From contig CM036619.1 of the NCBI GenBank assembly GCA_020746105.1, forward strand, positions 4,928,561-4,992,560: a stretch of DNA of 64,000 bases. The letters are read 5' to 3'. The notes under the pieces are model-generated. The model made no database searches and had not been told where the DNA came from. It was given only the letters and a program-made list of their open reading frames with translations. The translations under genes were made by a program, and so were the position numbers. Positions 21,735 to 33,300 of the stretch are shown one piece after another (the first letter of the stretch is position 1; every line of letters begins with the position of its first letter). The DNA comes from Trogon surrucura (lineage: Eukaryota > Chordata > Aves > Trogoniformes > Trogonidae).

Positions 21735-24489
21735 TTAGGGGCCCAAATCAAATGCCTTTATATGAATGCCCGCAGCTTGGGCAATAAACAAGAGGAGCTG
21801 GAGATGCTTGTGAGTCTGCAGCGCTATGACCGGATCAGCATCACAGAGACATGGTGGAATGACTCCTGTGATTGGTGTGTTGGACTAGAAGGGTATAAAC
21901 TGTTCAGGAAGGACAGGCAGGGGAAATGAGGAGGGGGTGTTGCTCTCTGTGTCAAGGAGCAGCTAGAATGCATGGAGCTCCACCTGGCAAGTGATGACGA
22001 AAGAACCGAGTGCCTGTGGGCCAGGGTCAAAGGAAGGGTAGGAGACTTTACAGTGGAGGGGTGCTACAGACCTCCCAATCAGGAGGACCAAGTGGATGAG
22101 GCCCTTCATAAGGAGATAGGAGTTGCTGCTCGTTCACAAGCCCTGATCCTCATAGGGGATTTTAACCACCCTGACATCAATTGGGAAAACAACACGGCAG
22201 GGAACAAGCAATCCAGGAGATTCCTGGAATGCATCAATGATAACTTCCTTCTCCAAGTGATAGAGGAACCAATGAGGTGCCATGTTAGACCTTGTTCTCG
22301 TCAATAGGGAAGGGCTGGTGGGTAATGTTAAACTCGTGGGCAGCCTCGGCTGCCGTGACCATGAGATGGTGGAGTTTGAGGTCCTAAGGGCAGCTAAGAG
22401 GGGGAAGCTCAGCAAGCTTGATACCCTGGATTTCAGAAGAGCTGACTTCACCTCTTTAGGAACCTCCTTGGTAGTGTGCCATGGGATAAAGCCCTGGAGG
22501 GACGGGGAGCTCAAGAAAGCTGGTTGACTTTCAAGTCCTCCAAGCTCAAAGGCATTGCATCCCTAAAAGGAAGAAAGCAGGCAAAAACACCAGGAGACTT
22601 ATGTGGATAAACAAAGAACTCCTGGTGAAAATCAAATACAAAAGGGGAACTCACAAGGTGTGGAAGCAGGGACTGGTAACCTGGGATGATTACAAGGAAG
22701 TTGCTCGTGCAATCAGAGACCAGGTTAGAATAGCTAAGGCCCTGACAGAGCCAAATCTGGCCAATGATATTAGAAATAAAAAAAAAAAAAAAAGGATGTT
22801 ACAGGTATGTAAGAGAAAAAAAGAAAAATGAGAGAGAATGTGGGGCCTCTCCAGAATGATACAGGTGACCTCGTTACCAAGGACATGGAGAAGGCTGAAG
22901 TATTCAACAACTTTTTTGCCTCTCTCTTCACTTGCAACCACTCGAACCAAACGACCCAAATCACAGAGGGTGTTGGCTGGGTCTGGGAGAATGAAGAACC
23001 ACCCAGGGTAGCAGCAGATCAGGTCCAGGAACACCTAGAGAACCTGAAGATGCACAAGTCCATGGGACCTGATGAGATACATCCACGGGTCCTGAAGGAA
23101 CTGGCAGCTGCAGTTGCTAGGCCACTAGCCATCATATTTGAGAGGTCCTGGCAGTCTGGTGAAGTTCCCACAGATTGGAAAAGGGGGAACATAAGCCCCA
23201 TCTTTAAAAAAGGAACCAAAACCAACCCGGGAAACTACAGACCAGTCAGCCTTACCTCTGTGCCAGGTAAAATCATGGATCAGATTCTCCTGGTACCTGT
23301 ACTACAGCACATAAAAAATAATCAAGTGGTTGGTGACAGCCAGCATGGCCTCACCAGGGGCAAGTTGTGCCTGACTAATGTAGTGGCCTTCTATGACAAA
23401 GCTACAGCGCTGGTTGACATGGAAAAAGCAACGGGTGTCATTTTCCTGCACTTGTGCAAGGCATTTGACACCGTCCCACATGACATCCTTGTCTCTAAAA
23501 TGGAGAGACACGGATTTGACAGATGGACCACTCGGTGGATAAAGAACTGGCTGGATGGTCGCACTCAAAGAGTTGTAGTCAATGGTTCAAAGTCCACATG
23601 GAGACCAGTGACAAGCGGTGTTCCTCAGGGCTCTGTTCTGGGTCCAGCGCTGTTCAACATCTTTGTCAGCGACATGGACGATGGCATTGAGTGCACCCTC
23701 GGCAAGTTTGCTGACGACACCAAGCTGTGTGGTGCCGTGGACTCACTTGAGGGAAGAGATGCCATCCAGAGGGACCTTGACGGGCTTGAGAAATGGGCCA
23801 GTGCAAACTGCATGAGCTTCAACCAGTCAAAATGCAAGGTCCTTCACCTGGGTCGGGCCAATCCCAGGCACAAATACAAACTGGGCACAGAGTGGGCTGA
23901 CAGTAGGGGTGTTGATTGATGAGAAGCTCAACATGAGCCGGCAGGGCGCTCCTGCAGCCCAGAAGGCCAACCGCATCCTGGGATGCATCAGGAGAAGTGT
24001 AGCCAGCAGGCCAAGAGAGGTGAGTTTCTCCCTTTACTCCACTCTTGTGAGACTCCACCTCTAATACTGTGTCCAGTTCTGGTGTCCCCACTGTAAGAGG
24101 GACATAGAACTGTTGGAGTGCATTCAGAGGAGGCCACAAAGATGATCCAGGGGTTGGAGCACCTTTACTACAAGGACAGGCTGCGGGAGCTGGGATTGTT
24201 CAGTCTTGAAAAGAGAAGACTCTGGGGGGACCTAGTAGCTGCCTTCCAATACCTGAAGGGATCCTACAGGAAGGCTGGGGAGAAACTTTTTATAACAGCG
24301 TCGACTGATAGGACAAGGGGAAATGGGTTTAAGTTGAAGGAGAATAGATTTAGATTAGATCTTAGGAAGAAATTCTTCAGTACGAGGGTGGCAAGACTTT
24401 GGAAGAAATTGCCCAGAGATGTTGTGGCTGCCCCCTCCCTGGAGGTGTTCAAGGCCAGGTTGGACAGAGCCCTGAGTAGTCTGATCTAG
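21735..24489 (+). pseudogene. CR1 ORF2 remnant (endonuclease-reverse transcriptase)
   Basis: The endonuclease part runs 21735-22527 in two frames, with a nonsense TGA at 21927-21929 and a frame change near 22275. The longest uninterrupted frame (22828-23919, 363 codons) covers the linker and RT, including [34 protein letters not shown] and FADDTK. The C-terminal part continues at 24118-24489 in the same frame class after a small gap. Motif A reads [11 protein letters not shown] instead of the usual LDLCKAFD, a loss of a metal-binding Asp. Confidence 0.85.
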
Positions 24490-24583
24490 TTGAGAGGTGT
24501 CCCTGCCCGTGACAGGGAGGTTGGATTAGATGATCTCTGAGGTCCCTTCCAGTCTAGGCCATTCTAAGGTTCTATGATACTAT

Positions 24584-25884
24584 GTTGCTTGGATTTCACA
24601 AGAAGAATTATATCAAAAGGTGAGACAGAATTATCTGTGTTTATGTGACCAACAGTCAGTTAATTTGGGTTTTGTCCATCTATAGCACAGAGATGGCCAT
24701 TTTCCTGGAAGTCTGTATTGAGATCATTCCACACGCCTACGAACATGATCTGATGGAGGTTAGTTTCAGTGCTGCTAGTCAGGGTGACCAAATTAATCAA
24801 GTGGACTTTTCTAGAAACCTATCAGTTTATTTTTATGCTCTCTTGTAGCCTAAAGTCTAACTGATGTGATAGTATGTGTAATGTTAGAGTTATCTTCCTA
24901 ATCAGATCAATACATATAAATACAGGATCAAAAAAAAAATCAGATGTCAATACAGGGACTGCATGGTTTCCCTCTGTCACCTCAGCGTTTAGTACTCTCT
25001 AATATAGCAAAAAGGCCAAATTTGCCTCAGATTACTCTCCCTTGGCTCTAAGTTTTCTGATTCCTCTTCCTTCCCTCCCCCCCATTTTCAGCCTCTGTCA
25101 AGAATAAAAGAAATAAATAGCATAACCCAGAAATTACTGGTGGTTGTGCAAAAAACGATGCCCAACTCCTCACCGAGAGAAAAACAGCAACTTCTTTGCC
25201 AGCTCCCTTGTTTATAATTTTGCTAGAGCTACTTGGCTTTACTCTAGAACTAAAGCTGACCCATGATTTTATCCTTTATTTGTTTATAGTTACTGGTAAA
25301 TCTTTACTTTCCAGCAACTTGAGGAGCTTGGAACGCAGGCAAATCCAAAATCACTCCAGTGGAAACTCTAGTGGTGACAATGGTTTCAGGAACAGGCCAC
25401 TTGAAGTGAAAGCTGAGCTGTTAATAGCAACCCTTGAATATCTGCAAGTATGACCCAAAGAGAAGAGTAAACATATAGTCGATGTAACTTTAGAACAGTG
25501 TGATGCTTCTGTATCACTTAAAATGTGAACTGATGAAGGAGGATAATTGGCTTGACGAACCGTGCAAGCCGTATGTTCGCCTTGTCCGTTGGCAGATAAC
25601 ATTTAGTGAAGGAATTCTGTTAACTTTGAAGGGGCTTGACTGTTCTGGGATGAGAATTGCATTTTTTTTTTTAAAGGCCTCCACATTGAAATGGAACCAG
25701 TGAATTAAAATACGGATCATAACTGCTATACTGTAATTTTGTAGGTAACGCTTTCTGGTGGAAATGAGCATCATTAATTTGGTTTTTTTGCCTCCTTAGT
25801 GGGTTTAAGACTTTTTTTTCTACTTTCTCCCCCTGAAAGGAAGAGGTACCAATGAGGTGATTACTGATCTTGGGTCTCAGTGCA
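24584..25884. other. Intergenic, nothing recognised
   Basis: AT-rich, with short homopolymers only. No gene or repeat recognised. Confidence 0.5.
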
Positions 25885-26170
25885 TCATAGAATCATAGAA
25901 TCAGCTGGGTTGGAAAAGACCTCAGAGATCATCAAGTCCAACCCTTGGTCCAACTCCAGTCGGTTTACTAAGTGCCATGTCCAATCTCAGTTTAAAAACC
26001 TCCAGGGACAGTGAATCCACCACCTCCCTGGGCAGACCATTCCAGTGCCTGACCACTCTCTCTATAAAGAATTTCTTTCTAACATCCAGCCTAAATTTCC
26101 CCTGGCAGAGCTTAAGTCCGTGTCCCCTTGTCCTGTTGCTAACTGCCTGGAGAAGAGACCAGTCCCCGTC
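25885..26170 (-). mobile_element. CR1 LINE 3' end fragment, minus orientation
   Basis: The edge is catcatagaatcatagaatc, then ggttggaaaagacctcagag. Reversed ORF2 end and 3'UTR sequence follow to cctggagaagagaccagtcc. It is a 5'-truncated copy about 0.6 kb before the AGO2 CpG island. The sequence from 26171 to 26730 shows nothing recognisable. Confidence 0.9.
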
Positions 26171-27103
26171 TGGCTATAACTTCCCTTCAGGTGCCCAATA
26201 TTACTTTTCTTTCACACTACTTATAGTTGCTATTCCCCCATACTAAATTTTATATATGTATAGCCAGAGATTATCTGGTTGTACAGGACAGTGAGGCACC
26301 ACACCACTGCTGGCCTTCAGATACCCAACAAAAAGCGGATGTGGTATGGAGGTGTGAGATCCGTGAGCATGTGCCTGATACAAGGTTTTCACAGCAGCGC
26401 TGCCTTTGCCTCGTAGTGCTTTGGGGAGGCATAAAAGAAGTGCAATGATCAAATCCATTTTTCAAGTAGGCAGAGTGTTCAAGATCAGGCAGTACGTGTA
26501 ACACTGATGTCGTTCCAGCACCGCTTTTGAACATACAAACCTAAGTAAACAGGTGGCGAGAGCGAGCCAGAGGCACACAGACGGTTTTCAGGGTCTCACT
26601 GAAAGACAAAACAAGTCTCCAACGGTCCTGGCCGCCACATCCACTTTGTTTCAGTTCGACTGTTGATGCTGCACCTGCCTAAGGCAGAGGCTTGGTCAAA
26701 ACGAGGCACGGTTCATCGCGGTGGTGACTCCAAGACCTAGAAAGGCTCCTGCTGCGAACGGCTGCTCCCTGGTTACCCGCCCGGGCAGGCTTTAAGAAGA
26801 GCAAAGCGCGACGCGGGTCGGTGGGCACCGGCGGCAGCGCTGGCGGGGAAGAGCCGCTCGGTCCCAGCCGGTGAAATCCGTGCGGGGCAGGCGGCGGTGA
26901 GCGGCTCCGAGCGGCGGCCCCGAGGCGAGCCGAGCCCCTGGGGCCTCCCCGCTTCCCGCCCGCCGCGGGGCCAGCGGGCGGAGGAGCCGGGAGCGGCGGG
27001 CGGGGCGCCCCTTCCCCGTGACCCCGCGGCTCCTCCCTTCTCCCCACCCACCTCCCCGCTCCTCAGTGCCGCCGAGTAACCTGGTTTCCCGGCGTCGGCC
27101 CGG

Positions 27104-27207
27104 CCCTCCTCCCTCTTTTCTTTTCTTTTTTTTTTTTTTTCTTTTTCCCTTTCCTTTCCCCTTTTCTTTTCCTCCCCCCTCCCCTTCCTCCTCCTCCCCT
27201 TTTCCCC
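27104..27207. repeat. Polypyrimidine tract upstream of AGO2 ATG
   Basis: About 100 bases are almost only C and T on the plus strand, with a long T core near 27126-27140 and C/T blocks around it. It lies 100-200 bases before the AGO2 start codon, probably in the promoter or 5'UTR. Confidence 0.85.
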
Positions 27208-27308
27208 GACAGCGCAGCCGGGGCTCGGGGCTCGCTCCCTCCCCCCCCTTTTCCCTCCCCTCGGACCTGGAGAGAGGCGCCGCCTCCGCCGCCGCCGCAC
27301 ACGGAGAC

Positions 27309-27339
27309 ATGTACCCGGGAGCCCCCTCCGCCGGACCCG
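27309..27339 (+). CDS. AGO2: AGO2 exon 1 coding part
   Basis: ATG in GAGACATGT context, ten codons ([10 protein letters not shown]) plus one base, donor GTGAGG at 27340. The short first exon in a CpG island with a very long first intron is typical of AGO2. The split codon with exon 2 reads Val. Confidence 0.9.
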
Positions 27340-30300
27340 GTGAGGCTTCGCCCGCTTTCCTTTCCCTTCCCGCCCGGAACGACTTTCTCTCCGGGGGGGG
27401 CGGCGGGGCTGGGGCTCGGCGGGCGGGCGGGCGCGGGGTGCGGGTGAGGTGAGGCGGGCGGGGAGCGGGGGGGGAAGCGACCGTTGGCGCACGAGGCGGT
27501 CTGTCAGGGCGGGAGGCGGCACGAGCCCCCTCAGCGCTCCCTCCCTCCCTCCCTCAGCTCTGCTCCCGGCACCGGGAGGCTCCAGCGGCCGCCGGTGTGA
27601 GGCGGGGAGCGGGGAACGCGCGGACCCTACGCGAGCGTCCCCCTCCGTGTGTCTGCCCCCCCCGCCCGCCCCGGCTCGGGCCTGGCTGGAGCCGCTGAGG
27701 CCGCGGCCGGCCGCGCTCACGGGGGAAGGAGGGGTCAGGCCGCTGCCGCCACCTCGGGGAGGGCGGCGGGCGAGCCTGCGTGTCCGGAGGCCCCTTTCAG
27801 GGGAGGGTCGCCTTTCCCTGCTCTCCTCTCCCCCCCCCTTCCTCCCTCCCTCCCTCCCTCCCTCACTCTGCCGCGGCGGGAGGTTGGCCCCGGCCTGCGG
27901 AGGGGGAAGGCGAGCCCCGAGGCGGCGGGGAAGGAGGGGCGAGGCTGGGGCCGGGGGGTTACTCACCTTCTCCTGGGCGAGGGGTCCCCTCACGGGGCTC
28001 CGGGGGCTACTGGGGAGGTGGGGGACGGCGGCGATTCTCCCCCCACAACCACCGCCTGCCGGCCGGCCGGGGTGTCCCCTCGGCTGTGCGCTACGTGCTG
28101 CCTTCCTTCCCCAGGCCGGCGCTTGGCTGTTCCTGCCAGCTCAGCCTCCTGCTGGCAGCGCCCTGTGGACTGGGGTCTCCATTTCCTCCTTTTTCCCCAT
28201 CCTCGTAGCGGCCGAAGCCCCCGGGACGGGCCGGGGGTGCCCGTGTGGCCGCGCACAGGAGTTGAGGCCGCTCCGGCCGCGTTCCTCGTGTTCGTCGAGG
28301 ATCTGTGCTGGTTCGTGGTGTTTAGATGTAGGTGAACCGTAGCCGGATGCCGGGTAGGGCTGGGAGAGGTTATCGGCTTCCTTAGATGTCTGCAGGCTCC
28401 GCCGTGTAATGAAAAGAGGAGTGTGGAGAGAGAAAAAAAAAGATTACCAGCTTTAGGGGCAAGATAGGTTAATATTGTGTGAGTTTATACATTTAATACA
28501 GACGGTGATTTTTTTTCTTGTTAGGTTAGTTCTGTGGTGAGCACCCTTTTCTTAACCACGATGTTTGGGTCACCAGTACTTAGTTTTCTTCTAGAAAAGC
28601 TCTGAAATAAGTAGAACTTCATATTACTGTTCTTAACAGTTTCGCATAGAAACTTTTCTCTTGGAGAGAGTGAAGCAGAGGATAGTGAAATCCAGGACCT
28701 GTAGCTGAGATGTCTTTTACTGCTTCTCTCATGAAAGATTCTACTGTAAGAGCATTCATGTCTTAGGATCCAGTTAGGTGCTGACTTCTTTTTTTTTTTC
28801 TCTGATTGGGTTCTCTTGAAATGGTCACGAATCAAGAAGCACAATTGGGTTGTTTACAGCTCTTCTGTATTTCCTTTCTTGCTTTTCTTTCTAGAATGCG
28901 TGAAGACATACTAGACATACCAGGAAGATAGGTCTCTGCAGCTGCGTATATCCAGACTGATGTTCAAGATTTTGCTTTCATATATAACATCACTTGCATG
29001 TTTCAGTGCCCACAACCTTGTGTAACTATTGGCGTAATCATTTGCTGGCTTCTAGTGTCAGGTTCTCTTGCTCAGGTACAGGTATACAGTGCTCAGATTG
29101 TGGTGTTGGTGCTAAGGCTGTTATGTTCACTTCCTATCGATACATCTTTTCCGAAGATATATGCAAGGAGCTAAATCACCGGAAATATCACCGGTGGCTG
29201 AGAGTAGCTTTGCAAGTGGGAGTCTATTTATTTTCCTTTACTTTCTCTCTATGATTCTGCCGCTCTTCCTTTCACTACAAGTGCTATTACTTCCATGGCA
29301 CCCATATTGGTGGCTGTTCTTTGCCATCAGGAACTCATGTTCAGGGGGTATAAGGATATTTTCCCCTGATTAAAACAACCCTCTCTTCACCTCAGGCTCT
29401 TGATAGAACAAACACTCTACTTTTATTGCGGCATAGGTAGCTATATGTTAATAGTGCTCCCTCCAGCCAAGCTCATCTTCTGTCTTGTTTACTTCCTAGT
29501 TTATCTCTGTGGCTCAGCCCTTTCACCCTGTGACGGCGTCTGTTCTGGGGTGCGCGCTGCGAGTTGCTCTCCACATCGTGAGCCTTTCGGTTTCCTTCCT
29601 GTGAAATCATCTGCAGAGAGCCTTAGCAGCGCGGTGGCTTCTAGCAGTCCAAACAGCTTCCTGCCACGCGCCCCATCGTAACGCAGGGCATTTGAGTAGA
29701 GGTTTTTTTTTAAGAGAGCGTGGTTGTACCCTGAACCAGTGTGGAAACGGAGCCTGTCAGCAGGTTGCTCGGTTGTCTTGCGTAAGGCTACGCGTGGCCC
29801 GCGAGCTGCCAGTGAAAGTCCCCTTCCGAACGTTAGTCTGATATCTGTAAAGTGAATTTACAGTGAAATCCTGTTTGGAGGAGCGAGCAAGAAGTGTGGT
29901 TTGCAACTGTTCGCTGAGCCGCAGCCGCTGCGAATGCTCAAGAGCTCCATCCAGCCTCTCCACGTCTGTCAGCACATCCTTGACAGCGCTGAAATGCTCC
30001 ATTCATATCTCCCGTGACTTAGATCTTGCCGCCGTTTGCTTCTCCGAACGCCGCTGATGCACACGAGCTACTTTGCTCTTCCAGCTCCCGTCGCCAAACT
30101 GGACACCGCAGCCAACTCCTTTCTGAGGGTGCCTGCGGTGTTGGCCTCCTGCCAGCGTAATCGTTCAATTTGCCACAGGGTTTGCTATTTTAATCTTAAT
30201 TCTTTTTTTTCTGGAAACAGTATAAAGCGAGTTAGGAGGCCATATCTGACTAATTTCAAAAAAATTGCTGCTGAATGTGGAAACTTTGTTCAAACATGCT

Positions 30301-33300
30301 GTTACGTGGGGAGTGAGATGGATTTTTGTACAAGAGGGGGAAATCACTATTTTCATGGTTGAGAAACCTGTGTTCCCTGTTCCTTTTTAAGTTCTTGACT
30401 TGGTGTTGAATTTGCTGAAACATTGTACCCGTACACTTTTTTTGCCTTCAAGAAACTGAGAAGTAAAAAGTCCAAAAATGTACAAGAGAGATTTAAATTT
30501 TTTTTAGTATTTTTTTTCTTTAGAAAACAGAATTTGATACTGCTACATTTTGGTTTATCTTTTTCTAGGACAGAAAAATGTCAAAGCGGCATAATAGAAA
30601 TACTGGCATTCAGTTTCAAGAATTGATTAAAACTTGCATAAAAACCTGTGACTTACACTGCTTGGCATTCATTTATTTATAAATTCTAAACTTCATACAC
30701 TAGATTCTTAATCTTTGAAAGGATATTTGATTTTTGCTTGCCGTTCAAGGTCTTAATTTAATGTTGAAGCATCAGTTGCCTGAAAAAGAGTCACTTTGTG
30801 AAGGAGGTTGTGGATTTGCATGTAAAATATAACCTTTTTTTTTCCTAACACAATAAACAACTTTGAGCCCTCTGTCGAATTGGGGAAACTTAAGATTATT
30901 TTTTCTCACCTGTTGTAGAGTTGTAAGTTGCCTCTTTAGAACTGTTAATAGGCTGTTGAAGCTTCTAAACCTTTCTCGTTGTTTTTGGCTCCCATGATTT
31001 CTTGAAGACATGCAGTGGTTGGATGTTGACTCTCTTCAGGTCTCTTTAGTCCTAAGATGTGGTGCAGGGAAGGGTGTGCTCATGCCTTGAGGTGGCAGAA
31101 ATGGCAACATCTTCATCTGTGGAAATTAACTCCAGTAGCGTCCTCTTAGCTCACTCCCCAGTAGGAGCAAGAACGTGTGTGCGTCCTCTCAAGGGTCTGC
31201 CCTTCTCTTCCGAGAAGGGCTTTTCGTATCCTTTTGGGGAAGGACCTGGACCTGCTCTTACTATGCCAGCTTTGCTGGTATCACAGAGTTGCCCAGTTTC
31301 TTTGGCTTAATTTTAGGCAGTACATTATGTTGAAATTCGCTGTGAGCTGTCATACATAGAAGAGGAGATGAGAACTTAATGTACAACTTCAGATCACTTC
31401 CTTTTTTGCATCTTATTTTCCACTTAAATTTAAATTGCATTTGAAAATGTTATAACCTACAAAGCGCAGTGTAACTTTTTCAAGGGTGTAGTTTTCACGG
31501 GCAGCAATTTTTCCTAAGGAACTAAAACATGACATGTTGTTATGTTGCTTCAGCTGGCTGTGTAATCCTGAAGTGGCTTAAGGATGAGGTCGTAATTTGA
31601 TAATTGATGTTGTCATACGTGCAACCAAACTTTCTCCTCTCCTTAGTGAAGTGTCCTGTTTGCTATACGAGAAGCGAAACATCTTTGTCAGCAGCGCTTC
31701 TCGTACAGACTCCACAGTTACAGGAGATTTTGTATACTCGTTTTTCCTTTGTCTTGAAACTCCACTTTTGCAGACTCGTCCTGAGCTCCTACGTACTCCG
31801 CGGTGTGTTGTAACGTGTATAGGACGAGTACACAGGAGCAGCCAAACCTCCCTGACTTCCAGGAAAGTATCGCTTTCGCAATTTGTGTACCCTCTCCTGC
31901 TCTGCCGTCGCCAGTGTTCACCCTCTGCTTCACCAAAGGGTGGGAAAGCGAGTTAAATACTTTAACTTTCTAAGAGAAAATATGTCTTAGATTATCATAT
32001 GGTGCTCTGTTCTGCTACCCACTCTGAACACTATAGGAGGGAAAGATTTTTCGCTTTGGAAAACAGCTCTTCTAAATACGTGTAGCCATACAGAGATCGC
32101 AGGGAGCAGGTCGATGGAGGTAGCAAACTTCTAACTGCTAAATTGACTTTACTAACACACATGGTTCTCACTAATTAGGGGCTTTACATGCCTACTGAAA
32201 GTCTTGTTCGTGACAACTAAGCATGTGCTGACGATAGCTTTATAAAACTTGTAACACTTGTTGAAATTTTGTTGAGTATTGCCTCCTTTGTTTCCAGTTT
32301 TAGCAGAACACTTGGTCGTATTTTTTAGTGATGGAGTTTCTAATACTCAAACTACCAGAAAATACTACTAAGTTTGAAAATTAAGACAGATCAACCTCCA
32401 GTATCTTATTTTTGGTGAATTATGAACTAGAAAAAAATAGCTGGTGGAAAATATTACGTAATTTTAACTGTAGTGGCTGTGGGTAGGGATCTGTTCCATG
32501 CATTGTCCAATTAATTTGCTTTAGTATCATGCATCCTTTCCGATGGACACACAAAGCAGCCCACCAGAGTGTAAAGTGTCTCTTATCCTGTCGGCTAGGG
32601 AAGTGCTGCTCTTTCAAACTCAGTGCAAGGGTATTTGTTTTGTTTTCTTTTCTTATTTATTATAATACCCAAAGTTGAACTTAAACAGTTTCTTATCCAT
32701 TTATGCTGTCAAAATTGGGAAGAGTAAAAGACATGAGTAGCATCATCCCCAGTTACACTACACAAGTCACATCTATCTCTTGTCATACACCACACTGAGA
32801 TGATGCCCATATTTTTGTATTCTCAGGACTGTTTTAATAGGTGGTGTCTTTCAGTGTGTTTATTGAACACCATAGGTTAGTGCAGTTCATTTTAGTATGT
32901 TTTACTATGAGTGCTTTTAAATAACAAGTTTGGGTCTGAGCATTATTTCATCTTTTTGTAGTCTCTTTGCAGAAAGATGTTTATCCTACATATCTTCAAA
33001 ACTTTGCTGTGGCTGTGAAGCCGTGTGATACCTGGTGACCCGGCTTTCTAGAAAAGATTTTGTTTGGTTGTTGTTTGTTTTTTTTAACTGTATGACTTCA
33101 CAAAACTGGACATAGCGGAGGTAGAAGCAAACCACTGATTTAAGTGAGAAAGTACTGTTGATAATGACACAATCAAGTGGTTCCAAAGCTTTGATGCTTT
33201 TCTTTCTTGCTGCCATCAGTGTTGTCTTTTGAATTTCGTTCTCATTGAGCTGTCCACAGTGCTGTCAAATTTGCTTGTATTTAGATTGTGAAGCTGATTT

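Larger units (their letters stand above)
20430..24583 (+). mobile_element. Near full-length CR1 LINE, inactive
   Basis: This copy spans about 4.15 kb and keeps the element's order: 5' end, ORF1, ORF2, 3'UTR and the repeated tail (ccattctaaggttctatgat). ORF1 starts at ATG 20527 with a Cys/His-rich piece, breaks near 20664, and continues in another frame with a coiled coil and an esterase-like part. ORF2 holds an endonuclease (ARSLGNKQEELE, TETWW, LIGDFNHPDI) and RT ([20 protein letters not shown]). Breaks include TGA at 21927-21929, frame changes near 22275, 22528-22600 and 22800, and a small loss near 23890. In RT motif A the catalytic Asp is replaced by His (CAC, 23449-23451). It cannot move on its own. 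Confidence 0.95.
26730..28340. promoter_or_regulatory. AGO2: AGO2 CpG island promoter
   Basis: Very GC- and CpG-rich DNA spans the first AGO2 exon. No TATA box stands in an obvious place, so a dispersed, housekeeping-type start is likely. Many long open frames on both strands here are a product of base composition. The 5'UTR and TSS are not defined by the sequence alone; the ATG is at 27309. Confidence 0.85.

Noticed and set aside
26773-27993. 406-codon minus-strand open frame across the AGO2 CpG island
   Set aside because: The protein is only Arg/Gly/Pro/Ala-rich low-complexity text from GC-rich DNA. It has no domain and overlaps the AGO2 promoter and exon 1.
27449-28342. 297- and 228-codon plus-strand frames after AGO2 exon 1
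   Set aside because: They are products of GC-rich composition in intron 1, overlap each other in different frames and show no family features.
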